DNA from: Chloroflexota bacterium
GTDB taxonomy: Bacteria; Chloroflexota; Dormibacteria; CF-121
DNA: 17,933 nt
Reading direction: 5' to 3'
Assembly: GCA_005881235.1 (NCBI GenBank)
Contig: VBEQ01000082.1
Location: forward strand, 1 to 17,933
Part shown: piece after piece, positions 14,594-17,933 of the stretch
Position numbering within the stretch: the stretch's first letter is position 1
Layout: the number at the start of each line of letters is the position of its first letter
Translations under genes and position numbers: made by a program
Notes under the pieces: generated by a model
The model's input: the letters and a program-made list of their open reading frames with translations, nothing else
Told to the model about the DNA's origin: nothing
Databases searched by the model: none

Positions 14594-15428
14594 CCGCCAT
14601 CCTGACCACATCGCTGCCGCTTCCGCTCCACTCTCGGGGCAAGGTGCGTGATACGTACCGGCTGACCGATCGCGAGCTTCTGATGGTGTCGACCGATCGC
14701 ATCTCCGCCTTCGATGTCGTGTTGCCAACACCGATTCCCGAGAAGGGACGGGTGCTCAACTGGCTCACGCACGGCTGGTTGTCGGAGACGACCCATCTGA
14801 TCCGAAACCACATGGGAGGGGACCAGTCGATCCCCCAGGAACTCCTCGATGCCGAGCCTGGCCTGCGGGACCGGGCGATGCGGGTGGTGATGGCAGAGCC
14901 GATCATGTTCGAGTGCGTGGTTCGCGGCTACATCTCAGGATCGGGCTGGAAAGACTACCAGCGCACCGGGGCGATCGCTGGTGACCGGCTCCCCGCCGGC
15001 CTGAAGGAAAGCGACCGCCTTCCCCAGGCGATCTTCACCCCGGCCACAAAAGCCCTAACCGGGCATGACGAAAACATCTCGCGCGCTGAACTGGTCTTTA
15101 TCAGTTCGGCGTTACGCGCGCCCTCGAGCACGGGCTGATCCTCGCTGACACGAAGTTCGAGTTCGGCTTTCACGACGGTGAGGTCATCCTGATCGATGAG
15201 GTGATGACCCCAGATTCTTCGCGCTTTTGGGATCTCGACCGTTATGCACCGGGCGGGCCGCAGGCGTCGTTCGACAAGCAGTACCTGCGTGACTACCTCG
15301 AGGAGTTGGGCTGGAACAAGCAGCCGCCTGCTCCGCCACTCCCCCCTGAGGTCGTCGAGGGGACCAGCGGACGGTACCTGGAGGCGATGCGACGGCTCGC
15401 CTTCCGCCACGCGGCGGCGCGGGCATGA
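14590..15428 (+). pseudogene. purC: SAICAR synthase gene, disrupted by an internal deletion and frameshift
   Basis: SAICAR synthase joins CAIR and aspartate with ATP. The first part, from ATG 14590, is normal: LHSRGKVRDTYRLTDRELL, VSTDRISAFDVVLPTPIPEKG, ECVVRGYISGSGWKDYQ and FTPATKALTGHDENISRAELV. After about 15096 this frame turns into unrelated residues and stops at 15138, giving 182 residues. The remainder is intact in another frame, open from 15090: LYQFGVTRALEHGLILADTKFEFG, ILIDEVMTPDSSRFW and SFDKQYLRDYLEE, to the stop at 15426-15428. Compared with the family, about 17 residues between ISRAELV and LYQFG are missing, and the frame demands a loss of 3n+1 bases, about 52. A complete gene would encode close to 296 residues. 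Start overlaps purB and the true stop overlaps purS, both by ATGA, so the lesion is recent or an assembly error. Confidence 0.9.
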
Positions 15429-15709
15429 GATATCGGGCCGAGGTCTTTGTCACGCTCAAGCCGGTCGTCAATGACCCGGCCGGCCTCACGATCAGGGGCG
15501 GGCTGCACACGCTCGGCTTCGACTCGGTGACCGAGGTTCGCGCCGGCAAGTATCTCGTACTGACGCTCGACGAGACCGATGCCACGCAGGCGCGCGCGCG
15601 CGTCGACGCCATGGCCGAGCAGCTCCTCGCCAACGCCGTCATCGAGGATTACCGGATCGAGCTCGAGCCGGTTGGCGAGCCGGTCGCCACTGGGGACGCG
15701 TCCGCGTGA
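15425..15709 (+). CDS. purS: Phosphoribosylformylglycinamidine synthase subunit PurS
   Basis: Small structural subunit that bridges PurL and PurQ in the FGAM synthase complex and helps pass ammonia between them. The 94-residue protein has the family pattern: an opening strand RYRAEVFVTLKPVVNDPAG, the central GGLHTLGFDSVTEVRAGKYLVL and a helix ending AMAEQLLANAVIEDYRIEL. ATG 15425 overlaps the stop of the distal purC frame by ATGA, and its own stop overlaps the purQ GTG start. If ribosomes stop early in the broken purC (15138), coupled initiation here would be lost. The gene contains a 12-nt CG alternation at 15591-15602. Confidence 0.95.
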   Translation: MRYRAEVFVTLKPVVNDPAGLTIRGGLHTLGFDSVTEVRAGKYLVLTLDETDATQARARVDAMAEQLLANAVIEDYRIELEPVGEPVATGDASA

Positions 15710-16407
15710 GGACCGGGGTCGTGGTCTTCCCCGGCACCTGGAGTGACCGGGATTGCGCCCACGCGGTTCTCGACGTGCTCCAGGAACCGGTGCGCTACGT
15801 CGATCATCGTGAGCAAAGCGTCGACGACCTGGAACTCGTGATCCTCCCTGGCGGCTTCTCCTATGGCGACTACCTGCGCTGTGGCGCGATCGCTCGCTTC
15901 GCACCGGTCATGGATGCGGTCGCGGACTTCGCGAATCGCGGCGGCCTGGTGCTGGGCATCTGCAACGGCTTTCAGATCCTGCAAGAGGCGCGCCTGCTGC
16001 CCGGCGCGCTCCTGCGGAACGCGTCCTGCGAGTTTCGCTGCGAATGGGTGCACCTGCGCGTCGAGCAGAGCAATTCTGCCTTCACCCTCGACAGCCGTCC
16101 CGGACAGGTGCTGCGGATTCCGATCTCACACGGCGAGGGCAACTTCTTCGCCGACCCGGAGACGCTCGAAGTGATCGAGCGCAGCGGTCAGGTGGTCTTT
16201 CGGTACTGCGGCGCCGACGGCCGGGTCACGGCCGACGCCAATCCGAATGGGTCACTCCACAACATCGCCGGGATTACTAACGCTCGGGGCAACGTCGTCG
16301 GCATGATGCCGCATCCGGAACGGGCGTGCGAGCCGCTGCTGGGGAGCGATGATGGGCTGGCCATCTTTCGCTCGGCGATCCACGCCCTGGCCAGGGTGCC
16401 GGCCTGA
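15706..16407 (+). CDS. purQ: Phosphoribosylformylglycinamidine synthase, glutaminase subunit PurQ
   Basis: Releases ammonia from glutamine for conversion of FGAR to FGAM by PurL. The 233-residue class I glutamine amidotransferase has nucleophile Cys86 in LGICNGFQIL and the His203/Glu205 pair in MMPHPERA, with PGGFSYGDYLRCGAIARFAPVM before them. The opening FPGTWSDRD resembles the actinobacterial form rather than the FPGSNCD of many others. The start is GTG 15706, which overlaps the purS stop as GTGA and directly precedes the conserved first strand. The stop TGA shares its last base with the ATG of purL. Confidence 0.96.
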   Translation: MRTGVVVFPGTWSDRDCAHAVLDVLQEPVRYVDHREQSVDDLELVILPGGFSYGDYLRCGAIARFAPVMDAVADFANRGGLVLGICNGFQILQEARLLPGALLRNASCEFRCEWVHLRVEQSNSAFTLDSRPGQVLRIPISHGEGNFFADPETLEVIERSGQVVFRYCGADGRVTADANPNGSLHNIAGITNARGNVVGMMPHPERACEPLLGSDDGLAIFRSAIHALARVPA

Positions 16408-17933
16408 TGGCCGTCGCGATCAAGCCGGAGCAGCTGCGGGCGGTGGCGCTCAATGCCCAGGAGTACCACGCAATCGTCCAGGCGCTCGGGCGCGACCCCA
16501 ACGACCTCGAGCTTGGAATATTTGGCGCTCTCTGGAGTGAGCACTGCGCCTATAAGACGTCGAAGGCATTGCTGCGCCAGCTGCCGACCGAGGGCCCGAA
16601 CGTCCTCCAGGGACCCGGCGAGAACGCCGGCGCCGTCGACATCGGCGAGGGGCTGGCGGTCGTCTTCAAGATCGAGTCGCACAATCACCCCTCGGCCATC
16701 GAGCCCTACCAGGGGGCGGCCACCGGGGTTGGCGGAATCCTTCGCGACGTCTTCGCGATGGGAGCTCGGCCGATCGCGATCCTCGATGCGCTCCGTTTCG
16801 GTCCGCTCGATTCGGGACGCGGCCGCCACCTGTTTCACGGGGTCGTCGCCGGCATCGGTGGCTACGGCAACTGCTTCGGCTGTCCCACGGTTGGCGGCGA
16901 AGTGTACTTCGACGAGGGGTATGCCGACAATCCGATCGTCAACGCGATGTGTGTTGGCCTGGTTCGCCACGAGCGGTTGCGCCGTGCCAGCGCCGACCGG
17001 ACCGGTGACGCCGTCCTCCTCGTCGGTGCCGACACCGGGCGTGATGGGATTCACGGCGCGACCTTTGCCTCGGTGGAGATGGACGAGCGATCGGCGGAGC
17101 GCCGCCCCGCCGTTCAGGTCGGTAACCCATTTCTCGAGAAACTGCTCTGCGAAGCGTGCCTGCAGCTCAACGACCTGGATGGCGTCACCGCCATCCAGGA
17201 CCTGGGCGCGGCCGGCCTGACGAGTGCGGCCGGCGAGCTGGCTCACCGCGGCCGGCGCGGGATCGATATCGACGTCGACCGGGTGAGCCGCCGCGAGCAG
17301 GGCATGTCCGCCTACGACGTCATGCTGTCCGAGTCACAGGAACGGATGCTGGTCGTCGTGCGGCCGGATGCGGAGGCATCGGTTCGCGAGGTCTTCGACC
17401 ACTTCGAGCTGCATGCGGATCGAATCGGGACGATCACCGGCACCGCGCGGATACGGGTGCGCGAACACGGCACCGTGGTCGCGGATGTGCCCTTGGAGGC
17501 CCTGGTCGACGGCGTTCCCCTCCGGACGCCGGCGGCCGCCTTTGCGGAGAAGCGTCCGGCGCCGGTGATGCCGCTGGTCGAGGAACCAGAAGCCATCCTG
17601 CTGGACCTGATCGGCAGCCCGAACCTGCGCAGCCGCCGCCCCATCTACCGCACCTACGATCACCAGGTGCAGGACAACACGGTGATCGGCCCAGGTTTTG
17701 ACGCCGCCCTGCTGCGGGTGCCCGCGACCAACAAGGGCCTGGCACTGACCACTGACGGCAATTCGCGCTACGTCGCGCTGGACCCGTACGAGGGCACCAG
17801 GGCGGCGGTGGCGGAGGCGGCCCGCAACCTCGTCTGCACCGGGGCCCGCCCCATCGCGGTCACGAACTGCTTGAACTTCGGCAATCCGGAACGGCCGCAG
17901 ATCTTCGGCCAGCTGCAGGAGAGTGTCCGGGGC
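16407..17933 (+). CDS. purL: Phosphoribosylformylglycinamidine synthase, large subunit PurL, 3' end cut by window edge
   Basis: ATP-dependent synthase that converts FGAR to FGAM with ammonia from PurQ. The visible 509 codons are open to the right edge, about two thirds of the roughly 740-residue small-type PurL. In order: ALWSEHCAYKTSKALL, the nucleotide-binding GPGENAGAVDIGEG and KIESHNHPSAIEPYQGAATGVGG, RDVFAMGARPIA, GVVAGIGGYGNCFGCPTVGGE, NPFLEKLLCEACLQL, IQDLGAAGLTSAAGELA, VMLSESQERML, and from the second half LTTDGNSRYVALDPYEG and NLVCTGARPIAVTNCLNFGNPE. AAGEL replaces the frequent SSSEM. ATG 16407 overlaps the purQ stop by one base. purF commonly follows in this arrangement but is out of view. 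Confidence 0.95.
   Translation, partial: MAVAIKPEQLRAVALNAQEYHAIVQALGRDPNDLELGIFGALWSEHCAYKTSKALLRQLPTEGPNVLQGPGENAGAVDIGEGLAVVFKIESHNHPSAIEPYQGAATGVGGILRDVFAMGARPIAILDALRFGPLDSGRGRHLFHGVVAGIGGYGNCFGCPTVGGEVYFDEGYADNPIVNAMCVGLVRHERLRRASADRTGDAVLLVGADTGRDGIHGATFASVEMDERSAERRPAVQVGNPFLEKLLCEACLQLNDLDGVTAIQDLGAAGLTSAAGELAHRGRRGIDIDVDRVSRREQGMSAYDVMLSESQERMLVVVRPDAEASVREVFDHFELHADRIGTITGTARIRVREHGTVVADVPLEALVDGVPLRTPAAAFAEKRPAPVMPLVEEPEAILLDLIGSPNLRSRRPIYRTYDHQVQDNTVIGPGFDAALLRVPATNKGLALTTDGNSRYVALDPYEGTRAAVAEAARNLVCTGARPIAVTNCLNFGNPERPQIFGQLQESVRG

Noticed and set aside
15201..15428. Separate small gene formed by the distal part of purC
   Set aside because: The sequence is plainly the PurC C-terminal half, the conserved frame extends upstream to 15090, and no ribosome binding site precedes the GTG at 15201.
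15591..15602. CG alternation in purS as a Z-DNA or slippage element
   Set aside because: Short, in frame and expected by chance in such GC-rich coding sequence; PurS is intact.

Overview
This is a GC-rich bacterial chromosome segment that is almost entirely coding. It is dominated by de novo purine and GMP synthesis. TTG starts at guaA, pycA and purB, a CBS-less GuaB3-type IMP dehydrogenase, an actinobacterial-style PurQ N-terminus, a DUF881 protein and a split biotin carboxylase/carboxyltransferase together suggest a Terrabacteria-type organism such as Chloroflexota or Candidatus Dormibacterota. That placement is inference from protein resemblance and has not been tested.

Layout. On the minus strand at the left edge lies the 5' part of a membrane-anchored DUF881 gene, divergent from gdhA (glutamate dehydrogenase). 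gdhA converges on, and overlaps by 10 nt, a ybaK/ebsC-type tRNA-editing gene. From about 2.3 kb a plus-strand run follows: guaB3, guaA, purD, purE, then pycB and pycA. From guaA through purE the genes are joined by ATGA overlaps. pycB probably has its own leaderless promoter. A minus-strand pair, an ECF sigma factor and a large predicted membrane anti-sigma factor with Ig-like and beta-propeller domains, is inserted between the two purine blocks. The second block is purB, purC, purS, purQ and purL, again linked by overlaps of 1 to 4 nt, with purL cut by the right edge. No gene-free stretch reaches 300 bases; the longest, 13036-13243, is the divergent sigma/purB promoter region. I saw no rRNA, tRNA, insertion sequence or CRISPR array.

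How the genes work together. purD, purE, purB, purC and purSQL cover most steps from phosphoribosylamine to AICAR, and purB also makes AMP. guaB3 and guaA turn IMP into GMP. gdhA and the pyc genes feed nitrogen and carbon into the same precursor pools (glutamate, oxaloacetate/aspartate). purF, purM, purN, purH and purK are not in the window.

Most notable points. (1) purC is broken: about 17 codons plus one base are missing internally, shifting the frame. (2) PycB lacks two expected catalytic residues: the carbamylated metal-binding lysine is Glu174 and the catalytic threonine position is Ala339. (3) Two copies of a REP-like hairpin sit inside the purine blocks; one carries the guaA ribosome binding site and the other encodes the C-terminal tail of PurB. 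The rest is ordinary housekeeping; I found no clearly new multi-gene system.
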